Source of the DNA: Streptomyces sp. NBC_01723
Lineage (GTDB): Bacteria; Actinomycetota; Actinomycetes; Streptomycetales; Streptomycetaceae
Direction: 5' to 3'
Assembly: GCF_036246005.1 (NCBI RefSeq)
Contig: NZ_CP109171.1
Coordinates: forward strand, 930,001 to 994,000
Length of the DNA stretch: 64,000 nucleotides
The number at the start of each line of letters is the position of its first letter. Position 1 is the first letter of the stretch. The notes under the pieces are model-generated. The model was not told the DNA's origin. It saw only the letters and a list, made by a program, of their open reading frames with translations, and did no database searches. Of this stretch, positions 1-8,718 are shown in pieces. The translations under genes and the position numbers were made by a program.

Positions 1-64
1 AGCAGAGCGCACGCGGCCCGAAAGACCGGTCGCCGGGCCAACCCGATCTGCCAGACTTGCCGAC

Positions 65-349
65 ATGGAGACATACGGGGGACGGCGTACGCAGGGCGAG
101 CGGGACGCGATGACGGTCGAGATCGGCTACGCGCTGTGCAGCGCGGCGTTCGCGGCGGCCGTGCTGTTCGGGGCCGTGGCGGGACCCGCGTTTCTCTTCG
201 CCCTGCCGGCCGGTGCGCGGGGTGTGCTCGTGGCCGCGGGAGTGGTGCTGGCCGTCGCGGTGTTCCTGGTGCGGGTGGTGAGTGTGCTGGTGCGGTTCGG
301 ACGCGGGGGTCAGCCGAGCCAGCCCGGCCGCACCAACCCCGACTCGTAG
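65..349 (+). CDS. Small membrane protein, DUF6332-like
   Basis: A 94-residue protein with two hydrophobic segments, about residues 22-45 and 51-72, followed by a short polar tail rich in G, P, Q and N. The N-terminal stretch ERDAMTVEIGYAL is what I recall from the Streptomyces DUF6332 family of tiny two-helix membrane proteins of unknown function. An internal ATG at 110 is an alternative start, but the family signature begins before it, so the longer form is preferred. Its 3' end overlaps the converging response regulator gene by 40 bp. No role can be assigned beyond an integral membrane location. Confidence 0.7.
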   Translation: METYGGRRTQGERDAMTVEIGYALCSAAFAAAVLFGAVAGPAFLFALPAGARGVLVAAGVVLAVAVFLVRVVSVLVRFGRGGQPSQPGRTNPDS

Positions 350-975
350 GCGAGCACGACCAGTTGGGCGCGGTCGCGGGCGCCCAGCTTGACCATGGTG
401 CGGCTGACGTGGGTCTTGGCGGTGAGCGGGCTGACGACCAGTCTGCGGGCGATCTCCTCGTTGGACAGGCCGATGCCGACCAGGGCCATCACCTCCCGTT
501 CGCGCTCGGTCAGCCGGGCCAGCTCCCCTGCCGCCGCGGGCTCCTTGGAGCGGGCGGCGAACTCGGCGATCAGGCGCCGGGTCACCCCCGGCGACAGCAG
601 CGCGTCGCCGTCCACCACCGCGCGCACGGCGCGCAGGAGTTCCTCGGGTTCGGTGTCCTTGACCAGGAAGCCGGAGGCGCCCGAGCGGATGGCCTCGAAG
701 ACGTACTCGTCGAGTTCGAAGGTGGTGAGCATGACGACCTTCACCTCCCGCAGGCCGGCGTCCCCGGTGATCCGGCGGGTCGCGGCCAGACCGTCGAGCA
801 GCGGCATGCGGATGTCCATCAGGACGACGTCGGGGCGCAGTTCGCGGATCAGGCGCACCGCCTCCTCGCCGTCGGCGGCCTCGGCGACCACCTCGATGTC
901 CGCCTGGGCGTCCAGCAGGGCACGGAACCCGGCCCGTACCAGTGACTGGTCGTCGGCGAGCAGTACGCGGATCAC
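310..975 (-). CDS. LuxR/NarL-family response regulator
   Basis: A 221-residue two-component response regulator. The receiver domain (about 1-120) has the acidic pair D8/D9, the phospho-acceptor D54 in VLMDIRMP and the conserved K106. The LuxR-type helix-turn-helix domain spans about 154-218, starting at LTEREREVMAL. It should bind DNA as a dimer when phosphorylated by the histidine kinase encoded just upstream, with which it overlaps by 4 bp (ATGA), indicating translational coupling. The target genes cannot be read from the sequence. Confidence 0.95.
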   Translation of the reverse strand: MIRVLLADDQSLVRAGFRALLDAQADIEVVAEAADGEEAVRLIRELRPDVVLMDIRMPLLDGLAATRRITGDAGLREVKVVMLTTFELDEYVFEAIRSGASGFLVKDTEPEELLRAVRAVVDGDALLSPGVTRRLIAEFAARSKEPAAAGELARLTEREREVMALVGIGLSNEEIARRLVVSPLTAKTHVSRTMVKLGARDRAQLVVLAYESGLVRPGWLG

Positions 976-2210
976 CGGCCCTCCTCCTTCGTGTGCGCCA
1001 CGTCGATCGGCAGCGCGGCGAGCACGCGGAAGCCGCCGTCGGAGCGCGGACCCGCCTCGATGGTGCCACCCAGCGCCGCCGCCCGCTCCCGCATCCCGGC
1101 CAGCCCGTTGCCGCTGCCGCCCGCGTCGGCGCCCGTCGCCGGTCCGTCGTCGTCGACACGCAGCCGCAGCATGCGGCCGTCCCGGTCGAGGCGCACGCGC
1201 GCGTGCCGCGAACCCGAGTGCCGCACCACGTTGGTGAGCGCCTCCTGGACGATGCGGAACGCCGCCAGGCCGGTACCGGGCGACAGTCTCGGCGGCTCCC
1301 CCTCGACCTCGACGGTGAGGCCCGCGCTCGCCGCCTGCTCGACCAGTTCGGGCAGCCGGTCGAGGCCGGGGGCCGGTGCGCGCGGCGCGTCTCCGGGGGT
1401 GCGCAGGGCGCCGAGGACCTGCCGCACCTCACCGAGCGCCTCCTTGCTCTGGTCCTTGATGGTGGTGAGCGCGGTGCGCGCCTGCTCCGGGTCGGAGTCG
1501 AGGAGGGCGAGTCCGACGCCCGCCTGCACATTGATCACGGAGATGCTGTGCGCGAGGACGTCGTGCAGCTCACGAGCGATCCGCAGCCGTTCCTCGTCCG
1601 CGCGGCGCTTCGCCGCCTGGGCCCGTTCGGCCCGTTCCCGCGCCCACTGCTCGCGCCGGGTCCGGGCCAGCTCCGACAACGCCACGATCGCCACCACCCA
1701 GGTGGCGATCACGATCTCCTCTCCCCAGGAGGCGGCGGAGTCCCCGGACGGCGGCAGCCAGCGGTAGAGCCAGTGCGACACCAGGGCGTGCCCGGCCCAC
1801 AGCGCGACCATCGCCGTCCACGCGGCCCGGCGGTGCCCGGTGACGACGGCACTGAAGCAGGCCACCGCGACGGCCACGAACACCGGCCCGTACGGGTATC
1901 CGGAGCCCAGGTAGAGCAGCGTGGCCGCCGCCGTGCCGAACACCACGGGCACCGGGTGGCGCTGCCGCCACAGCAGGGCGGCCCCGGTGAGGAACAGCAG
2001 CACCCGCGCGAAGGGGTCCAGGTCGGCCCGCTCCCCCGCCTGGGCGTGCGCGGCGAAGTTGGAGCCGATCAGCACGAACGCCGTGATCAGCGCGGTGGAA
2101 CGCCAGGGCCATCGGGGGCGGCGCCCCTCGCCGTCCCGCCGGTCCCACCACGGGGGTCCGTGCCGCCACCACTGCGGTGGCCCGCCGCGGCGCTCGCGCT
2201 GTCCGTCCAT
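972..2210 (-). CDS. Sensor histidine kinase (HisKA_3/NarL partner)
   Basis: A 412-residue membrane sensor kinase. The N-terminal half carries about five hydrophobic segments (roughly 38-56, 70-100, 108-124, 130-150 and 164-184) with short loops and no large extracellular domain. The dimerisation and phosphoacceptor region has H216 in RELHDVLAHS, the HisKA_3 signature. The HATPase_c domain follows, with an N box near EALTNVVRHSG and a G box near GNGLAGMRERA. It is the first gene of a two-gene operon with the LuxR-type regulator and is its presumed partner. The signal is unknown; kinases of this layout often sense membrane stress or lipophilic compounds (family-level inference). Confidence 0.95.
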   Translation of the reverse strand: MDGQRERRGGPPQWWRHGPPWWDRRDGEGRRPRWPWRSTALITAFVLIGSNFAAHAQAGERADLDPFARVLLFLTGAALLWRQRHPVPVVFGTAAATLLYLGSGYPYGPVFVAVAVACFSAVVTGHRRAAWTAMVALWAGHALVSHWLYRWLPPSGDSAASWGEEIVIATWVVAIVALSELARTRREQWARERAERAQAAKRRADEERLRIARELHDVLAHSISVINVQAGVGLALLDSDPEQARTALTTIKDQSKEALGEVRQVLGALRTPGDAPRAPAPGLDRLPELVEQAASAGLTVEVEGEPPRLSPGTGLAAFRIVQEALTNVVRHSGSRHARVRLDRDGRMLRLRVDDDGPATGADAGGSGNGLAGMRERAAALGGTIEAGPRSDGGFRVLAALPIDVAHTKEEGR

Positions 2211-2450
2211 GCCGCCACGCTAGACGCCGCGTGCCTCCGGCGGCGTCAGCCGGGCGTGGTGATCACGGGTACTCCCGGGGAAGTACGGGGCGGCTCCGCC
2301 GGGGGGGGGAGGGCGGCCGTGAGTGGGGGCTTCTGACGGTGGGCGGGTGCGGGTGGCCGGTGGCTGGGCGCGCAGGTCCCCGCGCCCCCGGATGGGTCAG
2401 GGCGCCGCCTCTCCAGGAGTGCGAGGGCGACGGTGCACAGGCCGGGCGGG

Positions 2451-3695
2451 TCAGGAATCGACCCCCTCGTTCGCCGAGGCGTCGGTGGGGCGCCGGTCCA
2501 TGGCCGTCAGGGCCCGCTGGGCCAGCGGGTGGCCGCGGACCAGTTCGCCCAGGGACGTCGATCCCTGCGTGATGTCCTTGAACGCCTTCCAGGCCGGGCG
2601 GAACCCGGTCAGGGCCGCGTGGAAGAGACCGGGGCGTCGCTCGAACACCGTCAGCATCCGCTTGCCGACGCTCATCTCGACGCCGAGGCCGGCCTTGATG
2701 GCGAAGGCGTAGTTCAGGGCCTGCCTGCGCGCGTCCACCGCGTCGTGCGCCTCCGAGATCCGCACCGCCCACTCCCCCGCGAGCCGGCCCGACCGCAGCG
2801 CGAAGGAGATGCCCTCGCGGGTCCACGGCTCCAGGAGGCCCGCCGCGTCGCCGCAGACCAGGACCCGGCCGCGGGAGAGCGGCGAGTCGTCCGCGCGGCA
2901 GCGCGTCAGATGGCCGGAGGAGATGCTCGGCTCGAAGCCGGCGAGCCCGAGCCGGCCGACGAAGTCCTCCAGGTACCGCTTGGTCGCCGCACCCTCGCCC
3001 CGCGCCGAGATCACCCCGACGGTGAGCGTGTCGCCCTTGGGGAAGACCCACCCGTAACTGCCGGGCATCGGCCCCCAGTCGATGAGGACGCGGCCCTTCC
3101 AGTCCTCGGCGACCGTGTCCGGCACCGGGATCTCCGCCTCCAGGCCGAGATCGACCTGGTCCAGCTTCACCCCGACGTGCGCGCCTATCCGGCTGGCGCT
3201 GCCGTCCGCGCCGACGACCGCGCGTGCCAGCACCGTCTCCCCGCCCTGGAGGACGACGGCGACGGTGCGCCGGTCCGGGACCGCCGACCCGTGCTGCTCC
3301 ACCCGGGCCACCGTCGCCCCGGTGCGCACCTCGGCGCCCGCCTTCTGCGCGTGCTCGACGAGCTGCTGGTCGAACTCGGGCCGGTTGATCAGCCCGAAGA
3401 GCATCTGCCGGGAGCGCCGGGTCCGGGTGAAGCGTCCGTTGTTCGAGAACGTCACCGCGTGCACCCGGTCCCGGAAGGGCAGCTCGAAGCCGGGCGGAAG
3501 GGTGTCCCGCGAGGGACCGATGATGCCGCCGCCGCACGTCTTGTAGCGGGGCAGCTCCGCCTTCTCCAGCACCAGCACGCGGCGCCCCGCGACCGCCGCC
3601 GCGTAGGCGGCCGAGGCCCCTGCCGGTCCCGCGCCCACCACGACGACGTCCCAGACCTGACGCGCGTCGTCCGCCGAAGAGTTCTCGCTGCTCAC
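2451..3695 (-). CDS. Geranylgeranyl reductase family flavoprotein
   Basis: A 414-residue FAD-dependent oxidoreductase. A Rossmann FAD-binding motif GAGPAG lies at residues 21-26, followed by the ELPRYKTCGGGI segment typical of the geranylgeranyl reductase/digeranylgeranylglycerophospholipid reductase family. A second FAD motif, VCGDAAGLLEPWTREGI, is present in the C-terminal half. Family members saturate isoprenoid double bonds, for example on menaquinone side chains or hopanoid and carotenoid precursors. The substrate here is unknown and no isoprenoid genes are adjacent. The start is GTG with a weak ribosome binding site. The gene is divergent from the M20 peptidase gene. Confidence 0.88.
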   Translation of the reverse strand: MSSENSSADDARQVWDVVVVGAGPAGASAAYAAAVAGRRVLVLEKAELPRYKTCGGGIIGPSRDTLPPGFELPFRDRVHAVTFSNNGRFTRTRRSRQMLFGLINRPEFDQQLVEHAQKAGAEVRTGATVARVEQHGSAVPDRRTVAVVLQGGETVLARAVVGADGSASRIGAHVGVKLDQVDLGLEAEIPVPDTVAEDWKGRVLIDWGPMPGSYGWVFPKGDTLTVGVISARGEGAATKRYLEDFVGRLGLAGFEPSISSGHLTRCRADDSPLSRGRVLVCGDAAGLLEPWTREGISFALRSGRLAGEWAVRISEAHDAVDARRQALNYAFAIKAGLGVEMSVGKRMLTVFERRPGLFHAALTGFRPAWKAFKDITQGSTSLGELVRGHPLAQRALTAMDRRPTDASANEGVDS

Positions 3696-3839
3696 GATGG
3701 TCTACTGCTCCGATCAAACCGCATGCCGCACCTGACCCCCGCATCCTACGGCGGCCATCGCCGCAGGCCACTGTGGGAGGATCGGCCCATCAATCCAAGT
3801 ACTCCTTGGTACAACGTCGCACCCACAAGGAGCGTGCCC

Positions 3840-5195
3840 ATGTCGTCGAATCCGGTCGCCGAGACCGTCTCCTCGCTGCTGCCCCGCGCGAAGGAGGAAC
3901 TCGCCGCGCTGGTGGCCTTCAAATCGGTGGCGGACTTCGACCAGTTCCCGCGCAGCGAGAGCGTCGGCGCCGCCAACTGGATAGCGTCCGCCCTGCGCGC
4001 CGAGGGGTTCCAGGACGTGGACCTCCTCAACACACCGGACGGCACACAGTCGGTGTACGGGTACCTGCCCGGGCCCGAGGGCGCGAAGACGGTGCTGCTC
4101 TACGCGCACTACGACGTGCAGCCGCCGCTGGACGAGGCCGGCTGGGTCACGCCGCCGTTCGAGCTGACCGAGCGGAACGGCCGCTGGTACGGGCGCGGCG
4201 CGGCCGACTGCAAGGGCGGTGTGCTGATGCACCTGCTGGCGCTGCGCGCGCTCAAGGCGAACGGCGGCGTGCCCGTGCACGTCAAGGTGATCGCCGAGGG
4301 TTCCGAGGAGCAGGGCACGGGCGGTCTGGAGCGGTACGCCGAGGCGCACCCGGAGCTGCTGGCCGCGGACACCATCGTCATCGGCGACGCGGGCAACTTC
4401 CGGGTCGGCCTGCCGACGGTCACCTCGACGCTGCGCGGCATGACCCTGGTGCGCGTGCGCGTGGACACCCTGGAAGGCAACCTGCACTCCGGCCAGTTCG
4501 GCGGTGCGGCGCCCGACGCGCTGGCCGCCCTGATCCGCGTACTCGACTCGCTGCGCGCCGAGGACGGCTCCACGACCGTCGACGGGCTGGCGGCGGACAA
4601 CGCGTGGGAGGGCCTGGCGTACGACGAGGAGCAGTTCCGCCGGGACGCCCGGGTGCTGGAGGGCGTGGAGCTGATCGGCTCCGGTTCGGTCGCGGACCGG
4701 ATCTGGGCCCGGCCGGCCGTCACCGTGCTCGGCATCGACTGCCCGCCGGTCGTCGGCGCCACCCCGTCGGTGCAGGCCGGCGCCCGCGCGCTGGTGAGCC
4801 TCAGGGTGCCGCCGGGCGTGGACGCCGCCGAGGCCACCAAGCTGCTCCAGGCGCACCTGGAGGCGCGGACGCCGTGGGGCGCCCGGGTCGGCGTCGAACA
4901 GATCGGCCAGGGCCAGGCGTTCCGCGCCGACACCTCCAGCCCGGCGTACCAGGCCATGGCGGACGCGATGGCGGTGGCGTACCCGGGCGAGGAGATGCAG
5001 TACGCCGGTCAGGGTGGCTCCATCCCGCTGTGCAACACCCTGGCGGCGCTGTACCCGGAGGCCGAGATCCTGCTGATCGGCCTGAGCGAGCCGGAGGCGC
5101 AGATCCACGCGGTGAACGAGAGCGTGTCCCCGCAGGAGCTGGAGCGGCTGTCGGTCGCCGAGGCGCTTTTCCTGCGCAACTACGCGGCGAGCTGA
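3840..5195 (+). CDS. M20 family dipeptidase
   Basis: A 451-residue zinc-dependent peptidase of the M20/ArgE/DapE group. Metal ligands and catalytic residues are visible: H90 with D92 (AHYDVQP), D123 (AADCKGG), the E156/E157 pair (EGSEEQG), D183 (IGDAG) and a C-terminal His in QIHAVNE. The dimerisation domain sits between about 200 and 310. Members hydrolyse dipeptides or acylated amino acids in the cytoplasm; there is no signal peptide. The start at 3840 is chosen because the open frame upstream lacks a recognisable protein and the ATG follows a CAAGGAG-like site. The gene is monocistronic or co-transcribed with the MBL gene 73 bp downstream. Confidence 0.93.
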   Translation: MSSNPVAETVSSLLPRAKEELAALVAFKSVADFDQFPRSESVGAANWIASALRAEGFQDVDLLNTPDGTQSVYGYLPGPEGAKTVLLYAHYDVQPPLDEAGWVTPPFELTERNGRWYGRGAADCKGGVLMHLLALRALKANGGVPVHVKVIAEGSEEQGTGGLERYAEAHPELLAADTIVIGDAGNFRVGLPTVTSTLRGMTLVRVRVDTLEGNLHSGQFGGAAPDALAALIRVLDSLRAEDGSTTVDGLAADNAWEGLAYDEEQFRRDARVLEGVELIGSGSVADRIWARPAVTVLGIDCPPVVGATPSVQAGARALVSLRVPPGVDAAEATKLLQAHLEARTPWGARVGVEQIGQGQAFRADTSSPAYQAMADAMAVAYPGEEMQYAGQGGSIPLCNTLAALYPEAEILLIGLSEPEAQIHAVNESVSPQELERLSVAEALFLRNYAAS

Positions 5196-5268
5196 GCCCG
5201 GGCGGCTCGGGTTCTGCCGTCGGCAGAGGGGCCTCGCCACCGCGCGGGGCCCTGCCTACGGTCGTCCC

Positions 5269-5973
5269 ATGGACGTCATCGAGCTCCTGCCGCGTCTGCG
5301 CCTGCTGCGCTTCCCGGTCGGCCAGGCCTACCTCTGGCGCGACGGCGACGACCTGACCCTGGTCGACGCGGGGCCGGCCGGGGCCGGTGCGGGCATCGTC
5401 GCGTGGGCCGGCTCCTTCGGGCGTGTACGGCGTGTCGTCCTCACCCACTTCCACGAGGACCACGTGGGCGGGGCGCAGGAGGTCGCCGCGCTCACCGGGG
5501 CCGAGGTGGTGACACACACCCTGGAGGCGCCCGTCGTGCGCGGTGAGGTGCCGGGTCCACCGCCCGTGTACGAGGACTGGGAGCGTCCGCTGCACGAGAA
5601 CGCGCTGCGGCTGCTCCCGGCGGGCGGCTTCGACCGGCCGACGCGGGTGACCGCGGTGTCCGACGGCGACGTTCTGGACTTCGGCGGCGGGGCGCGGGTC
5701 GTGCACGCTCCCGGCCACACGGACGGAAGCATCGGGCTGCACCTCCCTCGGCACGGTGTGCTGTTCACGGGGGACGCCGCTGCCGCGTCGCCGGACGACG
5801 GCAGGGTGATCCTCGGCGTGTTCAACACCGACCGGGACCGGGCCGTCGCCTCCTTCGGGCGTCTGGCGGCCCTCGACTCGGAGCTGGCCTGCTTCGGTCA
5901 CGGGGATCCGGTGACCGTCCGGGCCGGTCGGACGCTGCGGGAGTCGGCACGGAGCCACGGGGCGGCTCTCTGA
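5269..5973 (+). CDS. Metallo-beta-lactamase fold hydrolase
   Basis: A 234-residue protein with the binuclear zinc motif THFHEDHVGG (H60, H62, D64, H65), a second histidine in HAPGHTDGS and the aspartate of LFTGDAAA. The layout is that of glyoxalase II-like or general MBL-fold hydrolases. There is no signal peptide, so it is probably cytoplasmic. It has the same orientation as the dipeptidase gene and ends 2 bp before the converging Nudix-fusion gene. The fold is certain, but the substrate cannot be deduced. Confidence 0.92.
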   Translation: MDVIELLPRLRLLRFPVGQAYLWRDGDDLTLVDAGPAGAGAGIVAWAGSFGRVRRVVLTHFHEDHVGGAQEVAALTGAEVVTHTLEAPVVRGEVPGPPPVYEDWERPLHENALRLLPAGGFDRPTRVTAVSDGDVLDFGGGARVVHAPGHTDGSIGLHLPRHGVLFTGDAAAASPDDGRVILGVFNTDRDRAVASFGRLAALDSELACFGHGDPVTVRAGRTLRESARSHGAAL

Positions 5974-5975
5974 CG

Positions 5976-7019
5976 TCAGCCGACGGGGATGCCCGCCTCC
6001 AGGTAGAGGGCGGCTCCGCGTTCCCGGGCCCGCAGGGCCCAGCGCAGCCGCTCGTAGCGGACCGGGGGCAGCAGGCCCGCCGCCTCGTCCTCGGTGACGA
6101 AGCGCCAGTCGCGCAGTTCCTGGCCGGGGAGCAGCACCCGGCCGGCGTCGGCGGAGTCGAGCCGGCCGCCGTCGAAGAGGAGCCGCAGACCGCCGTAGGC
6201 GGGGGGTGCGGGCCGTTCCCAGTCGACGACCAGCAGGGCGGGCACGTCGGCGAGGCGGATGCCGGTCTCCTCGTGGACCTCGCGCATGCCCGCGCGGGCG
6301 GGCGCCTCGCCGGGTTCGACGACCCCGCCGGGGAACTCCCAGCCCGGCTTGTAGGTGGGGTCGACCAGCAGGACCCGGTCCCGCTCGTCGAAGAGCAGGA
6401 CACCGGCGGCGACTGTCTCACCCGTGGGCTCCGGAGTCTGCACGATCTCGCAGGCGGGGGCGGCGCCGCTGCCGACGGCCTCGGCGACCCGGGCGGCGGC
6501 CTCGTACGGGGTGAGGGCGCCGGTGTCGACCGGGTGGGCGTCGGCCGTGAGCCAGGAGGCGAGGGCGGACCGGTAGGGCTCGATGTTGTCGTACGACCAC
6601 TGCCGCACGCGTATCTCGCCGTCGGGCGGGCCCTCCGGTATCCCGCGGCGCGCTATCCGCTCCCGCAGGATCGTTTCGGCCGGGGCCAGCAGGACGTGCC
6701 TGACCTCGATCCGGCGGGCGGCGAGGCCGCCGAAGATCTCGTCCCGGTACTCCTGGCGGAGCAGGGTCATCGGGACCACGAGGGTCCCGCCGAGCTCGGC
6801 GAGCATCGCGGCCGCCGTGTCGATCACCAGGCGGCGCCAGATCGGCAGGTCCTGGAAGTCGCCCACCTCGGCCAGGCGTTTGGGCGGCAGCAGGTGTGCC
6901 AGTGCTCCGCCGATGATCTCGGGGTCGAAGAGCGTGCTGTTCGGGATCAGTTCGATCAGTTCCCGTGCGGTGGTGGTCTTCCCCGCACCGAACGCGCCGT
7001 TGATCCAGACGACGGTCAC
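5976..7019 (-). CDS. P-loop kinase-like / Nudix hydrolase fusion
   Basis: A 347-residue two-domain protein. Residues 1 to about 190 form a small P-loop NTPase with Walker A GAFGAGKT at 8-15, resembling AAA_33/chloramphenicol-phosphotransferase-like nucleotide kinases. Residues about 203-340 form a Nudix hydrolase with a complete Nudix box at 232-254 (GVVEPGEAP...REVHEETGI). The combination suggests nucleotide sanitation or phosphoryl transfer plus pyrophosphohydrolysis in one polypeptide. Both active-site motifs look intact. The start ATG is preceded by AGAGGGGGAC on the coding strand, a good ribosome binding site. Confidence 0.9.
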   Translation of the reverse strand: MTVVWINGAFGAGKTTTARELIELIPNSTLFDPEIIGGALAHLLPPKRLAEVGDFQDLPIWRRLVIDTAAAMLAELGGTLVVPMTLLRQEYRDEIFGGLAARRIEVRHVLLAPAETILRERIARRGIPEGPPDGEIRVRQWSYDNIEPYRSALASWLTADAHPVDTGALTPYEAAARVAEAVGSGAAPACEIVQTPEPTGETVAAGVLLFDERDRVLLVDPTYKPGWEFPGGVVEPGEAPARAGMREVHEETGIRLADVPALLVVDWERPAPPAYGGLRLLFDGGRLDSADAGRVLLPGQELRDWRFVTEDEAAGLLPPVRYERLRWALRARERGAALYLEAGIPVG

Positions 7020-7104
7020 AGGTCCCCCTCTTCTGTTGGCCCCCTGTGGCTTGCCCGCTCCACCCTGCCACGGAAACCAGGCCCAGTTGAGGACGTACGA
7101 CAGC

Positions 7105-7140
7105 GGCGCCGGCGCCCCCGGGGAGAGGGGCGCCGGCGCC
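7105..7140 (-). terminator. Strong GC-rich hairpin terminator
   Basis: A perfect 14-bp inverted repeat (GGCGCCGGCGCCCC / GGGGCGCCGGCGCC) with an 8-nt loop. It lies 25 bp beyond the stop codon of the small secreted protein gene and upstream of the Nudix-fusion gene on the same strand. There is no U tract, as is common for Streptomyces terminators. Confidence 0.75.
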
Positions 7141-7165
7141 GTGGATGCGGATGGCGCGGCGGGCG

Positions 7166-7360
7166 TCAGCCCAGCTGTCCCGGGGCATCGTCGTCCAGGG
7201 TCAGGCTCTCGGTGGCCACCGTGTCCTGGGCGGTGCTGACGGTGTCCTCCGCGCCGAGGCCTAGCGGGAGGTCGCTCGGCTCGGGGTGGGACGGAGTGAC
7301 GGCCGCGACGACGAAGCCGGTGGCGAGGGACGCGAGGGCGAGCATGCTGCGCTTCTTCAT
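7166..7360 (-). CDS. Small secreted or membrane-tethered peptide
   Basis: A 64-residue ORF starting [16 protein letters not shown]: two lysines and an arginine, a hydrophobic core to about residue 20 and a possible signal-peptidase site near AAVTPS. The rest is a short acidic, S/T/D-rich tail with no cysteine and no recognised domain. It resembles the many short exported peptides of Streptomyces of unknown function. It is followed by a strong hairpin terminator, which supports it being a transcribed unit. It lies downstream of the ROK kinase gene with a 150-bp gap. Confidence 0.55.
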   Translation of the reverse strand: MKKRSMLALASLATGFVVAAVTPSHPEPSDLPLGLGAEDTVSTAQDTVATESLTLDDDAPGQLG

Positions 7361-7510
7361 GCCCCGTTCAACTGCGGGGCGACGCCATGGTCACGGGTAC
7401 GCCCCGGGAAGCGCCGACCCGGCCTGCCCCTGCCGTCGTCGGCCAGGGGCGACCGGCCGCTCCTCCGTCGCCCGCCCGGGGCCACGCGGTCGCCCCGGTG
7501 CGCCGGCGGC

Positions 7511-8464
7511 TCAGACGTGCGCCGCCGTCACCCCGGTCACCCTGGTCAGCGCCGCCGACGCCGCCCCCACGAGGCCCGCGTCCGTGCCCATCTGGGCGGG
7601 GACGACCACCAGGCGCTGGACGAAGGAGAGGGTCGCGTAGTCGGTCAGGGCCTTGCGCAGGGGGGTGAAGAGGACGTCGCCCGCCTTGCCCACGCCGCCG
7701 CCCACCACGGCGATGTCGATCTCGACCAGGGTCGCGGTGGCGGCGATACCGGCGGCCAGTGCCTGCGCGGCGCGCTCGAAGGAGGCGACCGCGACGGGGT
7801 CGCCCAGGCGGGCGGCGGCGGCGACCGCGGCGGCGGAGGTGTCACCGTCCGGGCCGGGCCGCCAGCCGCCGTCCAGGGCGCGCCGGGCGATGTTGGGGCC
7901 GCTCGCTATGCGCTCGACGCAGCCGCGGGCGCCGCACGGGCAGGGGTCCCCGTCCAGGTCCACGCTGATGTGACCGATGTGGCCGGAGTTGCCCGTCGGG
8001 CCGGGGTGCAGCCGGCCACCCAGCACGAGTCCGCCGCCGACACCCGTCGAGACCACCATGCACAGCGCGTTGTCGTGCCCGCGCGCGGCGCCCTGCCAGT
8101 GTTCGGCCGCCGTGATGGCCACCCCGTCGCCGATCAGCTCGACGGGCAGGTCGCCGACGGCGTCCCGGACCCGTCGGACCAGCGGGTAGTCGCGCCAGCC
8201 GGGCACGTTCACCGGACTGACGGTACCGGCGGAGGCGTCCACCGGGCCCGCGCTGCCGATCCCGACGGCCGTGACCCGCCCCCACAGCGCCGACACCGTC
8301 AGCTCCGCGAGCACGGCCTCGACGGCCCCCATCACGGTGTCGCCGTCCTCCCGGGCAGGCGTCGCACGCTGGGCGCGCGCGTGGATGCGGCCGTCGCCGT
8401 CCACCAGCGCGCCGGCGATCTTGGTGCCGCCGATGTCCAGCGCTGCCACGAGGTCGGTGTGCAT
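7511..8464 (-). CDS. ROK family sugar kinase (glucokinase-like)
   Basis: A 317-residue ROK-family protein. The N-terminal phosphate-binding motif ALDIGGTKIAG and the ROK zinc signature (GHISVDLDGDPCPCGARGC plus E) are intact. There is no N-terminal helix-turn-helix, so it is a kinase, probably acting on glucose, GlcNAc, ManNAc or fructose, and not a ROK repressor. The ATG at 8464 is chosen over an upstream in-frame start at 8533 because it has a GGGGAG ribosome binding site and matches the usual family N terminus. The gene is divergent from a LacI regulator, the usual arrangement for a sugar-inducible unit. Confidence 0.92.
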   Translation of the reverse strand: MHTDLVAALDIGGTKIAGALVDGDGRIHARAQRATPAREDGDTVMGAVEAVLAELTVSALWGRVTAVGIGSAGPVDASAGTVSPVNVPGWRDYPLVRRVRDAVGDLPVELIGDGVAITAAEHWQGAARGHDNALCMVVSTGVGGGLVLGGRLHPGPTGNSGHIGHISVDLDGDPCPCGARGCVERIASGPNIARRALDGGWRPGPDGDTSAAAVAAAARLGDPVAVASFERAAQALAAGIAATATLVEIDIAVVGGGVGKAGDVLFTPLRKALTDYATLSFVQRLVVVPAQMGTDAGLVGAASAALTRVTGVTAAHV

Positions 8465-8489
8465 CAGAGTCGGATCTCCCCGTCGGACC

Positions 8490-8514
8490 GAAAACGAAAA
8501 AAGAAAACGAAAAA
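8490..8514. repeat. A-rich 12-bp direct repeat in ROK leader
   Basis: GAAAACGAAAAA occurs twice (8490-8501 and 8503-8514) with one base between, giving a 13-bp period. It lies 26 bp upstream of the ROK start codon. On the mRNA it is a U-rich tract. Such base composition is rare in this GC-rich window and points to a regulatory role or an unstructured leader. Confidence 0.6.
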
Positions 8515-8594
8515 GGCGAACACAAGTGCGCACCGTGGACCGGCCCCAGGTGGGGACGAGGACCGGAGAGTGCGATGGACAGTGTCTCCCGCAT

Positions 8595-8621
8595 CTGACA
8601 ACGTTGTCCAGGCTCTATGCT
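8595..8621 (+). promoter_or_regulatory. LacI-type operator within candidate promoter
   Basis: A perfect 12-bp palindrome GACAACGTTGTC lies at 8597-8608 with a CG centre, as LacI-family operators have. It overlaps a possible promoter reading into the LacI gene: CTGACA at 8595-8600, then TATGCT at 8616-8621 with a 15-bp spacer. It sits between the divergent ROK and LacI genes, so it is a likely autoregulatory and sugar-responsive site. Confidence 0.7.
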
Positions 8622-8718
8622 CGACGCCACATCCTCATACAAACGCACGACCGACACATCCCCCGTGGACGACAGGAGCCGACGCACTCCCGTGGACGAC
8701 AGGACAGGACACCGCATC

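Noticed and set aside
3797..3811. CCAAG-TACTC-CTTGG repeat upstream of the dipeptidase
   Set aside because: Arms of only 5 bp and no matching promoter or regulator; too weak to list as a site.
2433..5195. A 920-codon open frame covering the dipeptidase and the opposite strand of the reductase gene
   Set aside because: Only the part from 3840 has family motifs. The upstream part is the antisense of the flavoprotein gene, kept open by GC bias.
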